A DNA stretch of 64,000 nucleotides from assembly GCF_004138125.1 (NCBI RefSeq), contig NZ_RXHS01000004.1:245742-309741 (forward strand), in the 5' to 3' direction. Below, piece after piece: positions 27,857 to 37,318 of this stretch (its first letter is position 1; every line of letters starts with the position of its first letter). The position numbers and the translations under genes were made by a program. The notes below the pieces were generated by a model. It ran no database searches. It was not told the origin of the DNA and was given only the letters and a program-made list of their open reading frames with translations. This DNA is from Seramator thermalis (GTDB lineage: Bacteria > Bacteroidota > Bacteroidia > Bacteroidales > Dysgonomonadaceae).

Positions 27857-29436
27857 TAGTAATTTGGATTTTGTTGTTGATTCGGATTATTATTTACATC
27901 ATCAGATGGAATAGGTAAACAATTATGCTTTCCTATTACAAAATTTCTAAAATCTTCGTCACGAGCAATCAGCTCATCAATACCTCCCTGATTGTCAACT
28001 AACCCCCATCTTTTAATATCTGCCCATCTTAGTCCTTCAGAACATAGCTCCAATGATCTTTCCATTTGAAGTCTTTTTAAGAATGCGTTTTTTGATTGAG
28101 TCGCATCAAAATGGTTCACTTTGAGTTCAGGCATGTTTACTCTTTGACGTACCCTATTGACTAATCCAACCGCTTTTGATAAATCGTTGTCAGTATTGGC
28201 AATACATTCGGCATACATAAGCAGAACATCGGCAAAACGAATTAATCTGACATTAGTCGGGTTGTGATAATCATCATAATCTCGATAATAATCGGACCCA
28301 TATTTTCTGAAGAATACACGTCCTTTCCAATTTTGCAGATTCCATATATCTGAATCAGCACCATCCAATCTATAACGATAAATTCGGTTATTCTCAGGAA
28401 AATCCTGATTCATGCCTTCATAAAAGGCAGTGTATTTTAGACGAATATCATAATTTCCACTCAGATCTTTTTCTTTCTTAAACTCATTTACAATCCATGG
28501 TCGTAATTCGCCATCGGTCCAACCTATTCCTGGAGGAGCAAAAAATTGTCCACGATTCAATCCCAAGTTAGGATCTACATCAAAATCGCCATCACCAGCA
28601 GGAGCTTTGTGGACGTCTGAATATTGAATTTCAAATACAGATTCTTTGTTATTTTCCGTATCTTTTGTGAAGTTATCCTCATATTTTGCTACCAAATCGT
28701 AATATTGTTTGCCATTTCCTTCAACCAGCCAGTATAAGTCATTCTTTGCTTCCTCCCACTTATGCAGTTGCATATAACATTTAGCGCGTAAAGCATAAGC
28801 AGCTCCTTTTGTTGCCCGTCCTAAATTATTACTGTCCCATTGCTCTGGCAACATATTTACTGCTTGCGACAGATCGCTTATGGATTGATTATAAACATCC
28901 TCACCATTATACCCTTGAGGTGTATCTGCCGGATTTGACGGGGTCAAAATAATCGGCAGACTATTATTTTCACTACCCCACAAGAGAGCCAGATTATAGT
29001 AGTAAAGTCCTCTTAAAAAGTAGGCCTGACCCAGCAGCTGATTTTTGACTGTTTCATCCATTTCTATATTGGGAATGTTTTCCAAAGCCTGATTGGCTCT
29101 AAAAATCGCTTCATAACAATCTCTGTAAGTCCATGCATTACCTTCCCAAAAATTGTAATTAACATACTGAAATCGCGTCCATTCTTTCAGTTCTGCCCAT
29201 GGGCTTTGACTCCACCCTTCGTCGGAAGTTAAATCAAGCCGAAACCAAATCCACCGGCTGTAAGTACCGGGTTTGTAAAACATATTGTAAATAGCGTTTA
29301 CGCCATATTCGGCATCACGTTCTGTCTTCCAGAATGTTGCCTTGGTAAGTGTATTTGGATTTATAACATCCACATCACATCCATTTAAAATGAGTGATGA
29401 TACTGATATAATTAATAGATAAAGATATTTTTTCAT
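27856..29436 (-). CDS. SusD/RagB family glycan-binding lipoprotein
   Basis: Outer-membrane surface lipoprotein of 526 residues that caps its SusC partner and delivers oligosaccharides to it. Signal peptide with lipobox LNGC (Cys20), followed by the acidic DVDVINPN lipoprotein export-like segment. The middle shows the SusD helical repeats (QLLGQAYFLRGLYYYNLALL, KGAAYALRAKCYMQLHKWE) and the C-terminal landmarks NVRLIRFADVLLMYAECI and ERSLELCSEGLRWADIKRWG. Full length. It sits 27 bases after susC and overlaps the GH43 gene by one base. Confidence 0.95.
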   Translation of the reverse strand: MKKYLYLLIISVSSLILNGCDVDVINPNTLTKATFWKTERDAEYGVNAIYNMFYKPGTYSRWIWFRLDLTSDEGWSQSPWAELKEWTRFQYVNYNFWEGNAWTYRDCYEAIFRANQALENIPNIEMDETVKNQLLGQAYFLRGLYYYNLALLWGSENNSLPIILTPSNPADTPQGYNGEDVYNQSISDLSQAVNMLPEQWDSNNLGRATKGAAYALRAKCYMQLHKWEEAKNDLYWLVEGNGKQYYDLVAKYEDNFTKDTENNKESVFEIQYSDVHKAPAGDGDFDVDPNLGLNRGQFFAPPGIGWTDGELRPWIVNEFKKEKDLSGNYDIRLKYTAFYEGMNQDFPENNRIYRYRLDGADSDIWNLQNWKGRVFFRKYGSDYYRDYDDYHNPTNVRLIRFADVLLMYAECIANTDNDLSKAVGLVNRVRQRVNMPELKVNHFDATQSKNAFLKRLQMERSLELCSEGLRWADIKRWGLVDNQGGIDELIARDEDFRNFVIGKHNCLPIPSDDVNNNPNQQQNPNY

Positions 29437-29463
29437 TGCGTTCTAAATTAAAATGGTCGATGA

Positions 29464-32400
29464 TTAAAAAGTTATTTGCACTCCAAGTGTTATTCCATAA
29501 GGATTTGGAAAAGCCGCAGCATCGTAACCTCTATCCCATATATTGGAATTAAGAAATTCAGGATCTAATCCACGATATTTGGTAATGGTGAAAAGATTTT
29601 GTGCATTGACAAACAATCTGCAATTAGTGAGTACATTATTAAAAGCATTTTTTGGTAATGTATATCCAATACCCGCCTGTTTCAGGCGAAGATAATTACC
29701 ATTTTCCAGCCAACGATCTTGATCGCCACGTGCATTGCGAGCATCAGCATATAATGGACGAGGATCAACTCCATCAGGATTGGTTACTGCATCGTAGCCA
29801 TCATAATCGACTCTGTAATTTGAATTATCGTCAAAACGATCGTAACCACTCCTAGGTCCATTGAACAATTTAAAATCTTTACCAAAGGAGCTGGTAAACT
29901 GCAACATTAAATCAAACCCTTTATATTCGAGGGTTCCGCTCAAAGCCATATTCCAAGATGGAAAAGAATGGCCGCAATATTGTCGGTCGGCATCTGTGAT
30001 TTGTCCATCGTCGTTAAAATCCACATAACGAATATCACCTGGCTGTGCATTGGGTTGGATAACTTGTCCTTTGCTATTAACATGGTTCAATACTTCATTG
30101 GCCGACCGGAAAATTCCGTCAGTTTTAATCAGATACCAATCACCAATTGGTTTTCCCACAAAAGATTTTGTATCCCATTGTGTGAAACTTTGGCGGCCAT
30201 ATCCAAGTTCAACAATCTCATTTTTCAGGTAAGAAGTACTCACACCAACCGAATAATTCAAATCATTGTTAATGCGATCTCTCCAATTTAACGTAACTTC
30301 AAAACCGGTGTTCTTTAAAGTAGCAGCGTTTACCATTGGGTTGCCTCCATTATTACCCGTTGTGAGTAATATTTGCATGGGGGTCAAAACATCCTGAGTA
30401 GTTTTATGAAAATAATCGCCAACAACCTCTAAACGTCTATTTAGCAAATAAGCATCAAAACCTACATTTGTTTCATGCAGTTCTTCCCACTTGAGATCGG
30501 TATTGACCAATTGAACTTGTGTCATGCCGGTATTAATGTTTTGGTCTGCACCAAAAATTGCCTGAGGAAATATGTTGATAAATGGGACCCAATCCCAATA
30601 ACCAATATTGGAACTTCCCAAAATTCCATAATTAGCTCTTATCTTTAAATCATCAATCCACGACACATTGAAAAATTTCTCTTTACTGATTCTCCATGCG
30701 CCGGCTATCGAAGGAAATACTCCGTTTCTGTAATTTGGTCCAAATTTCGAGGAAGCATCACTTCGGATTGTACCGCTAACAATGTATTTATCATCGTAAC
30801 TGTAGTTTATACGTCCGAAAACAGAGAATAATTTGGCCAAATTTTGATAACTTCCAGTCTTAGGATCCAGCAATGCTGCATCTAATTGGGTAAAATAATC
30901 GTCTCCGGTTGTTAATACGTTATTTTTTGTTCCCCAAATTTGTGAATAATCTTCTGTGGAATAGCTCGTACCTGCTACAGCAGCAATATTATTTATTCCG
31001 AATGTTTTATTAAATTCCAACGTATTATCATATACCATATTTTTATACATAGACTTGTTCCTGTTCAAACTAGAAGGATCTATTGGCTGATTATAAGTCC
31101 AGTTACCTACTTTGCGTAAATATAGGTGTGAATCTGAACTAGTAACTAAACCAAAATTAAATCTGTATTTTAATGTTTTAAAGAAATTGAATTCAGCGAA
31201 AGCATTGCCCCTCAACCTGAAATTTTCATTTTCAGTAGTTTCCAAATTTTCACGCGCTATTGGATTGGTACCAAAAGTAACATCTTTCGTACCGTCTCCA
31301 TATCCATATCCTCCGGGATTGCTATCGGAATAAATAGGAATAGTCGGCAACATCCTCCATACATCTGTAATTGGATTGGTATTTAGCTCGTTCACGGAAT
31401 AATTACTAATAATTAAATTTTCACCAATCGAAAATCTAACATTCTCTCCAAAATCACGAAACGAAGATGTGTTTATACGTGCCGTAAACCTCTTACTGTC
31501 TGCCCCAATAGTAGTTCCGCTATTGGTTTGATAATTAGTTGACAAGTAATAATTATTGTTATCACCTCCTCCCGAAAAGCTTAAATCATAATCTTGCAAA
31601 ATGCCCATTTTGAAAACCTCGTTTTGCCAATTTGTGTTCCCATCGCTATGATTAGCAGGTTGTCTTCCTGCGTTTTTAAAAGCAAGATCATTCAAAGTTA
31701 TCCATTGATCACGGTTCGTCAAATTGTATTTGGGTAACCATTGAAAAGTGTTTTTTGCGGAAAAATCAATATTCATTTTTCCTTTTCGCCCTTTCTTAGT
31801 CGTGATAATAATCACTCCGTTTGCTGCTCTCGATCCGTAAATGGCGGCAGCCGAAGCATCTTTAAGAACTTGAATGCTTTCAATGTCATTGTAGTTAAAA
31901 TCGCGGTTTGCAGTGCCGACATCTATACCATCAATAATATAAAGAGGATTACTTGTTCCAAAAGTCGAAGTTCCTCGAATTTGAATAAAGCCCTCATTAC
32001 CAGGAGCTCCTCCCGATCGCACAAAAATACCCGGAATGGAATACAGTGCTTCACCTACTGTTCCTGTTATAACGGCATTTTTCATTGTTTCAGGTTTGAA
32101 AACGGATACGGCCCCTGTCAAATCTGCTTTTTTTACAGTCTGATAACCAATCACAACTAATTCTTGCAAACTATGTGTATCTTCTTTTAGAATGACATTA
32201 ATGACCTCTGAAGTAACTTTAACCTCCTGAGATAAATATCCTATGTAAGAAATAGATAAGGATTGCCCTTCTCGTACTTTTATAACAAAATTGCCATCAG
32301 CGTCAGAAACAGTACCATTCATCTGATTGCCAACTTCAATTACATTTGCACCAATAATTGGATCACCTTTTTCGTCAACAATTCTTCCTTTGACATTTAA

Positions 32401-32472
32401 TAGTTGAGCTTGTGCGAAAATAAGAAATGGGAAACCAATTAAAATTAATAATGAACTTAATTTTTTTTTCAT
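29464..32472 (-). CDS. SusC/RagA family TonB-dependent transporter
   Basis: Outer-membrane beta-barrel of 1002 residues that imports oligosaccharides using TonB energy. Signal peptide (residues 1-22), carboxypeptidase-D-like beta-sandwich (about 25-105, VKGRIVDEKGDPIIGANV), TonB-box-like region near QELVVIGYQTVKKADLTGAV, plug domain (about 115-230 with PLYIIDGID and IESIQVLKDASAAAIYGSR), then the barrel ending in aromatic F (GITLGVQITF). It is the first gene of the minus-strand locus and its partner SusD follows directly. No convincing promoter was found immediately upstream. Confidence 0.95.
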   Translation of the reverse strand: MKKKLSSLLILIGFPFLIFAQAQLLNVKGRIVDEKGDPIIGANVIEVGNQMNGTVSDADGNFVIKVREGQSLSISYIGYLSQEVKVTSEVINVILKEDTHSLQELVVIGYQTVKKADLTGAVSVFKPETMKNAVITGTVGEALYSIPGIFVRSGGAPGNEGFIQIRGTSTFGTSNPLYIIDGIDVGTANRDFNYNDIESIQVLKDASAAAIYGSRAANGVIIITTKKGRKGKMNIDFSAKNTFQWLPKYNLTNRDQWITLNDLAFKNAGRQPANHSDGNTNWQNEVFKMGILQDYDLSFSGGGDNNNYYLSTNYQTNSGTTIGADSKRFTARINTSSFRDFGENVRFSIGENLIISNYSVNELNTNPITDVWRMLPTIPIYSDSNPGGYGYGDGTKDVTFGTNPIARENLETTENENFRLRGNAFAEFNFFKTLKYRFNFGLVTSSDSHLYLRKVGNWTYNQPIDPSSLNRNKSMYKNMVYDNTLEFNKTFGINNIAAVAGTSYSTEDYSQIWGTKNNVLTTGDDYFTQLDAALLDPKTGSYQNLAKLFSVFGRINYSYDDKYIVSGTIRSDASSKFGPNYRNGVFPSIAGAWRISKEKFFNVSWIDDLKIRANYGILGSSNIGYWDWVPFINIFPQAIFGADQNINTGMTQVQLVNTDLKWEELHETNVGFDAYLLNRRLEVVGDYFHKTTQDVLTPMQILLTTGNNGGNPMVNAATLKNTGFEVTLNWRDRINNDLNYSVGVSTSYLKNEIVELGYGRQSFTQWDTKSFVGKPIGDWYLIKTDGIFRSANEVLNHVNSKGQVIQPNAQPGDIRYVDFNDDGQITDADRQYCGHSFPSWNMALSGTLEYKGFDLMLQFTSSFGKDFKLFNGPRSGYDRFDDNSNYRVDYDGYDAVTNPDGVDPRPLYADARNARGDQDRWLENGNYLRLKQAGIGYTLPKNAFNNVLTNCRLFVNAQNLFTITKYRGLDPEFLNSNIWDRGYDAAAFPNPYGITLGVQITF

Positions 32473-32870
32473 ATTCGATATTTTTTAAAAGATTTTTACA
32501 CGTCAAAGTAATGAAAAACAAAACAGTTTTACTCCTATTTTTGTCTCAAAAAATAGAATAGCTATATTAATCTCACGACCTCCAAAATTTCGAATGGTCT
32601 TTTTCTTCTTTATTCGGTTGTGAAAAATAGCTGACGAGCCCTCTCTTTCAGACAAAAGAAGAAACGGTTTCATCTTCTCGCTGATGTTCCGATAAAATTT
32701 CAAATCTTTTTTCATGCATCAATTTTTTAGATTTATAAACAGGTTTCAAAATAAACCTAAATGTTTCGATGTCTATCCCAAAATCATCTCAAAAAATACA
32801 ACATTTTTATCATGCTTATTATAACACTGTTTGTCAATATATTGCAAATGTTAAGAAATGAACCGAACCT
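32473..32870. other. Non-coding gap between susC and the DUF349 gene
   Basis: Short frames here (for example 70 residues on the minus strand at 32503-32715) have no domain and poor composition. The region probably carries the susC promoter and HTCS binding site, but I could not identify a convincing -33/-7 pair or a clear direct repeat. Confidence 0.5.
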
Positions 32871-32907
32871 GTATAAAAAAAGCCCGAACCATAAGTTCGA
32901 GCTTTTA
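32871..32907 (-). terminator. Rho-independent terminator of the DUF349 gene
   Basis: Read on the minus strand, AAAAGCTCGAAC and GTTCGGGCTTTT form a 12-bp stem with one G-U wobble around a 5-base loop, followed by a run of T. It lies about 30 bases after the stop of the DUF349 gene. Confidence 0.8.
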
Positions 32908-32935
32908 CGCTATTGAAATTTGTCTTAATTTATTT

Positions 32936-35002
32936 TTATAGCTCTTTGTCTATTGCATCAATTTTTTTGATAAGTAAATCGAGATCCGATCTGAGTCTTT
33001 TCACCCGTTGATTCATCTCGTCTATCAAGTTATTGCCTTTTTTGGAAGAAACGGACAGAAAGCCGAGATTATTTTCGTAAGTCTGCAATTCGTTTTTCAT
33101 TCGGTCGTATTGGCGCATCAGTTTTTCGCGTTCGCGCAGAAGTTGCCCCCGACCGTTGTCCGACTTCGCCATATCCGAAATACTGTTTCTATAGCTCTGA
33201 AGTTTTCGGTCGCCTTTGTCGATGTTCAGTCGATTGAACTGAGCTTCGGTAGCTTCGTAAAAATCGCTATAAATCGTATCTTTCTGTTTAAAGGGCACAT
33301 GACCTATGTTGTGCCATTCTTCAATGAGCTGATGAAGCAAGGCGCTCGCTTCATCTATGGGTAATTGTGGGTCGATATTGTTAATTTTTTCAATAATTGC
33401 CTTTTTGGCTTCCAGATTGTTTTGTTCTTCAGCAAGGTGCGATGAGGAAGATAGTTTTTTCTGTTCGAAGAAGTAGTCGCACGCCGAAATAAACCGCTGC
33501 CACAACGAATCAACAAATTTTCGGGGTACAGGACCGATCTCTTTCCATTCTTTCTGTATCCGAATCATTTCTTGTGTGGTTGTGCGCCAATCCTTACTAT
33601 CTTTCAGTGCTTCGGCCTGTTCACAAAGAGCCGTCTTTTTTCGAAGATTTTCGTCTAATTCGTCCCGTATGGATTTCTGAAATTGATTTTTCTTTTCGAA
33701 AAAGATATTGCAGGCTGCACGGTAGCGTTCGTAAATTTTGGAATTCCATTTTTTCGGAACGTATCCGATTTTACGCCATTCGTCCTGTAGGGCCAGCACC
33801 TTATCGAGTTGCTCCCTCCATGCTTTTTGTGTAGTCAGAGCCGAATAGTCAATCGATTCCAGTTGTTCGCAAATGGCGGTTTTTTTCTCCAGGTTTTCAT
33901 TCTCTTGCAATTTAATTTCTTCGAAATGCGCCTGGTATTTTTTGTTGATTTTGTTGGATGCTTCCTTGAAGCGATTCCAGATTTCTTCGCGATCCTTACG
34001 TGATACAGGGCCGATTTCACGCCACTGCTGATGCAGATTTTGCAACTGATGAAAAGCGGAAATCACATCCGGTTCTTCGTCTAGTCGTTCGGCTGCTTCA
34101 CACAACTCGGTTTTCAGTTCCAGGTTTTTCTTGAAATCGTATTCTCTGAATTCATTGTTAATGCGAACCAAATCATAAAAACGTTCAACGTAGAGCTGAT
34201 ACGATTTCCACAACTCGTTGGCTTTGGCTTGGGGAATGAGCTTGATGTCGTTCCACTGTTGCTGTAGCAATCTGAATTCCTGATAGGTTTTATTGAAATC
34301 CTCTTGACCGGGATTTTCTGTCAATTGCTTTATTTGTTCGATGATTGCCAATTTTTTGGCAACATTTTGTTCTTTTTCTGCCTCTTCGCGTGCCTGAATC
34401 TGCGCACGTTTTTCCTTAATTTTGGCGAGCAACTCTTTTCCTTCGGTGTAGAGGGGCAATTCTTCGGGAACAAAATCGATCTCCTCGCCACCATTGGCTA
34501 AGAATTTGGCCTTTTGTTCGGCAGTTTCGTTTCGAATCGAACGATAAAACTGGCTCTTGAGTTCGTCCATCTCTTTTCGCTGCAGATCTTCCGACGAAGC
34601 AAGCTCGCGTAGTTTGGAAACGATCTCTTCGATTGATAACAATGGAAAAGAACTATTCTCGGAATCCGCATCATCCGTGGCATCGTCCTCTTCCTCTTCG
34701 TCATGCCCCGATATCGAAATTTCGGACAAATCCTCCTGTTCGTGAACAATTTCATTCATCTCTCTTTCGGCAAACTCGTCTGCCAAATCCGACTCAGAGG
34801 AAGGTGACGCTTTCTCGTCGGCTGCCGACGCACTCGCCGACTCGGAGGCTGCCTCCAAATCTTCTTCTCTTACGTCTTCTACCGAAGTTTGCTCCGTTTT
34901 CTCATCCACTTTTTCCTCAGAGGCGTTCATGGGAGTTGCATTGTTGTCATTCATTCGAGTTTGCGCGTTTTGCGGGTTCTCCAGTTTTTCGTCAGTACTC
35001 AT
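32936..35002 (-). CDS. DUF349 repeat protein
   Basis: A 688-residue cytosolic protein. The N-terminal 130 residues are acidic and of low complexity (runs of Glu, Ser, Ala). The rest contains five DUF349 repeats, each marked by a W-x-x-I-G or related core followed by a K/R-rich helix: QQWNDIKLIPQAKANELW, HQQWREIGPVSRKDREEIW, QDEWRKIGYVPKKW, QKEWKEIGPVPRKFVDSLW and IEEWHNIGHVPFKQKDTIY. A C-terminal coiled coil (about 625-688, YDRMKNELQTYENNLGF) follows. DUF349 proteins are widespread in Bacteroidetes; their biochemical role is not established. It is a single-gene unit with its own terminator. Confidence 0.88.
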   Translation of the reverse strand: MSTDEKLENPQNAQTRMNDNNATPMNASEEKVDEKTEQTSVEDVREEDLEAASESASASAADEKASPSSESDLADEFAEREMNEIVHEQEDLSEISISGHDEEEEDDATDDADSENSSFPLLSIEEIVSKLRELASSEDLQRKEMDELKSQFYRSIRNETAEQKAKFLANGGEEIDFVPEELPLYTEGKELLAKIKEKRAQIQAREEAEKEQNVAKKLAIIEQIKQLTENPGQEDFNKTYQEFRLLQQQWNDIKLIPQAKANELWKSYQLYVERFYDLVRINNEFREYDFKKNLELKTELCEAAERLDEEPDVISAFHQLQNLHQQWREIGPVSRKDREEIWNRFKEASNKINKKYQAHFEEIKLQENENLEKKTAICEQLESIDYSALTTQKAWREQLDKVLALQDEWRKIGYVPKKWNSKIYERYRAACNIFFEKKNQFQKSIRDELDENLRKKTALCEQAEALKDSKDWRTTTQEMIRIQKEWKEIGPVPRKFVDSLWQRFISACDYFFEQKKLSSSSHLAEEQNNLEAKKAIIEKINNIDPQLPIDEASALLHQLIEEWHNIGHVPFKQKDTIYSDFYEATEAQFNRLNIDKGDRKLQSYRNSISDMAKSDNGRGQLLREREKLMRQYDRMKNELQTYENNLGFLSVSSKKGNNLIDEMNQRVKRLRSDLDLLIKKIDAIDKEL

Positions 35003-35284
35003 CAGCTTTATTATTCTTTTTCAATGGATTGCCAAGCAATCGTAAATTTCATCAATCGTTTATCTGTTCAATCGGTGTTATACTATTTTGATAGTTTTCA
35101 CAAAATAACAACTATTTTTTGGGATTTCATCGTTTTTGTCCAACTTATTTAATCACACCATGCAAACTCTTATTTATTTGAGGGAATATGAATAAGGAGA
35201 AGAGGTATCAAATGATATAAGGATAAGATGAATTCGTGAATTGAATCCTTTTTACGACTTGAAAAGCCGGTGTTTATCTGTGTT

Positions 35285-35370
35285 GCCCGACTCGTTCAAG
35301 TTTACCGATGGCGTAACTTGGACGCAAAACGACAGGCAATTTGGAAACTGCGCTATCAAGAAAGAAATGA
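35285..35370 (-). repeat. Dispersed repeat B, partial copy
   Basis: Carries the segment GTAACTTGGACGCAAAACGA and an imperfect hairpin around the aaactg/cagttt core. Further copies, in the other orientation, lie near 49660-49775 and 51660-51770, and a short fragment at about 45301-45340. No coding content. Confidence 0.6.
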
Positions 35371-35388
35371 AGAAGTCGGAAATGAAGG

Positions 35389-35526
35389 AATATCATAACC
35401 CCTGTACTGCCCGGCGGCAGCGCTTGTCCCCTTATTTTAAAGAGACAGTTAAGATGGCGTGATCACGAAACTACTCCCCTCTTTAAGATAAGAGGGGACT
35501 GCCAAAGGCAGAGGGGTGTTATGATG
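35389..35526 (-). repeat. Dispersed foldback repeat C (MITE-like), complete copy
   Basis: Bounded by AATATCATAACCCC and GGTGTTATGATG, which are imperfect inverted ends. Inside are two further hairpins, one around CCCCTTATTTTAAAG and one around CCCTCTTTAAGATAAGAGGGG-type sequence, so the element folds back along much of its length. Same family as the copies at 35946, 41371, 44581 and 45117. Confidence 0.75.
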
Positions 35527-35594
35527 TAATGGATAATTGACAATTGAGAATTAACAAGAAATAGAGAAATGGGAAGTAGAGAAATAAGAATTTT

Positions 35595-35945
35595 AAACTA
35601 CGAATTTTCGTTTTGTTTGTTCTTTTTTTGCCGATGTGGATATTCGTTTGTGTAACTGCAGTGGTACTGCCTTTCAGGCAGTAATGGTAGGGACGTTTTT
35701 GTCCGCAGGTCGTGACCTGCGGTTATGAAGGTTATTGCCTTTCAGGCAAAAGTGAGCCGGTGAATTGAAAACTTCGACTGTGATGGATATTTCTGTATTC
35801 GAGGGTGTTTTTGGCTTGAAAAGCCGAATTTTCATAACCGCAGAATTCATTCTGCGGCATGAATCGTCGTCAGAAACCTGCCTGAAAGGCAGTACTTTTA
35901 TTTGCCACGAAGATGCAAAGACGCGAAGTTGGCTTCGTCCTCAGA
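35595..35945 (-). repeat. Dispersed hairpin-cluster repeat A, copy 1
   Basis: About 350 bp made of successive short palindromes: CTGCCTTTCAGGCAG, CCGCAGGTCGTGACCTGCGG, TTGCCTTTCAGGCAA, GGCTTGAAAAGCC and CCGCAGAATTCATTCTGCGG. The same order of hairpins recurs, in the other orientation, at 44285, 44721 and in the tandem array at 49826. It lies between two C repeats. Confidence 0.75.
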
Positions 35946-36084
35946 ATGTCATAACCCCTGCACAGCCTGAAGGCAGCACTTGTCCCCTTATTTTAAAGGG
36001 ACAGTTAAGATGGGCGTGATCACGAAACTACTCCCCTCTTAAGATAAGAGGGGTACCGCCGAAGGCTGGGGGGGGTGTTATGAT
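35946..36084 (-). repeat. Dispersed foldback repeat C, complete copy
   Basis: Starts at GTCATAACCCCTG and ends at GGTGTTATGATG. Internal hairpin around CCCCTCTTAAGATAAGAGGGG (one unit of the family). It is followed by the same linker that follows the copy at 35389-35526, so C-plus-linker forms a direct repeat around the A repeat. Confidence 0.75.
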
Positions 36085-36304
36085 GTTAATGGATAATGTA
36101 TAATTGACAATTGAGAATTAACAAGAAATAGAGAAATGGGAAGTAGAGAAATAAGAATTTCAATGAATTATCAAATCGGAAAATTATACATTATACACTA
36201 TCAATTCTACCTCTACGGACTTTCAACAAAATATCCAACCACCAACCTCAAACAAAACTCTTGTTCCACACAATTTTTTTCGATATTTTCGGTTAATAAT
36301 ATCG

Positions 36305-37282
36305 ATGTCGAACACGAAAACCATATTATTTACATTATCGCTCTTGCTTTGCAAAGCAACGGCATGGGCTCAATGGGATGTATCACTCGCACAACATTGG
36401 TCTATCAAAGGATACTACAACCCTTCGGTGGCAGGCGCAACCGAAGGAATCAGGATTTCGGGAGCTTATCAACATCGATGGTCAGGAATCGAAGGATCAC
36501 CGAAAACAGCGATTGTTACCGCCGACACGCCTTTTCGGTTTATCGGCAAACAGCACGGTATGGGCATGGTGGTCAGCACCGAAATCATGGGTCAAAAACG
36601 CAACTCGCTCCTCGCCGCACAATATGCCTATCGGCAAAAAGTTGGGAGTGGTTATCTTTCGGCAGGTATTCAGGCCGGAATATACCAATTGGCCTTCGAT
36701 GCCGGTAATCTGACACTTGCAAACGATTCCGTTGCAAATAATACAGTAATGATTCGCACCAACTTCACCGACCGAAGTGTCTTCGATTTCAACGCAGGTC
36801 TGTCGTGGAAGGGAAGGCATTTTTTTGCGGGCATTTCGGTGATGCATCTCACGTCGCCGTGGTTTTATGCACAAAGCGACTCTACCCTGGTGCCCGTCGC
36901 AAGCCCCGATTCCATACGCCGACATATTCCCCGATCATATAATTTTATGGCTTCATACAATATTTCCCTGTTTTATCCGTTAGACATACAACCGATGATT
37001 TGGGTTCAAGGCACAAACGCTACAACACAAATTAGGGCAACGATGAAGGCGATTTTCAGACAAAAATATTCGGGAGGCGCTTCATGGGTCAAGAACGACG
37101 GGTACGTTTTCTTTGCCGGAGCGCTTATCCGCGGCGTTGAGATTGGCTATGCTTACAGTCTGCATACGCAAGGAATCGGAAAACAAGGTAACGGAAGTCA
37201 TGAAATATACATCGGTTACCGAATTCCGATCGATGCTTTCGATAAAAAATCGACTCCGGGCAAAAGTATCCGCCTATTGTAA
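36305..37282 (+). CDS. porP: Type IX secretion system membrane protein, PorP/SprF family
   Basis: A 325-residue outer-membrane beta-barrel protein with a signal peptide (MSNTKTILFTLSLLLCKATAWAQ). Family landmarks are the N-terminal YYNPSVAGATEGIRISGAYQHRWSGIEGSPKT and alternating aromatic strands to the C-terminus (EIYIGYRIP). PorP/SprF proteins act with the type IX secretion machinery, linking the barrel side of the translocon to periplasmic partners. Its place 36 bases before gldK matches the porP-porK-porL-porM-porN order known in Porphyromonas, which favours porP over one of the many sprF-like paralogues. Confidence 0.9.
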   Translation: MSNTKTILFTLSLLLCKATAWAQWDVSLAQHWSIKGYYNPSVAGATEGIRISGAYQHRWSGIEGSPKTAIVTADTPFRFIGKQHGMGMVVSTEIMGQKRNSLLAAQYAYRQKVGSGYLSAGIQAGIYQLAFDAGNLTLANDSVANNTVMIRTNFTDRSVFDFNAGLSWKGRHFFAGISVMHLTSPWFYAQSDSTLVPVASPDSIRRHIPRSYNFMASYNISLFYPLDIQPMIWVQGTNATTQIRATMKAIFRQKYSGGASWVKNDGYVFFAGALIRGVEIGYAYSLHTQGIGKQGNGSHEIYIGYRIPIDAFDKKSTPGKSIRLL

Positions 37283-37318
37283 ATTCGCAAATTTGGAAAC
37301 AACAACATACATATCGAT

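Larger units (their letters stand above)
35003..36304. other. Intergenic region with repeats between the DUF349 gene and porP
   Basis: No gene is credible here. The content is one B, two C and one A repeat (listed separately), all in minus orientation. Two direct copies of a roughly 60-bp linker (about 35530-35594 and 36096-36161, core GAGAAATGGGAAGTAGAG) follow the two C copies. Open frames across the A repeat recur in its other copies on both strands and are best read as by-products of the repeat. Confidence 0.7.

Noticed and set aside
32473..32600. susC promoter with -7 at 32504-32511 (minus strand)
   Set aside because: It reads TTACTTTG with one mismatch and no TTTG lies 17-23 bases upstream, so it was not listed as a feature.
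32503..32715. 70-residue minus-strand protein before susC
   Set aside because: Low-quality composition, no homologous motif, and it covers the expected regulatory region of susC.
35765..36019. 84-residue frame that recurs at 44637, 44111 and 49805
   Set aside because: The frame exists because repeat A is copied; a similar open frame exists on the opposite strand, copies end at different points, and there is no domain or ribosome site.
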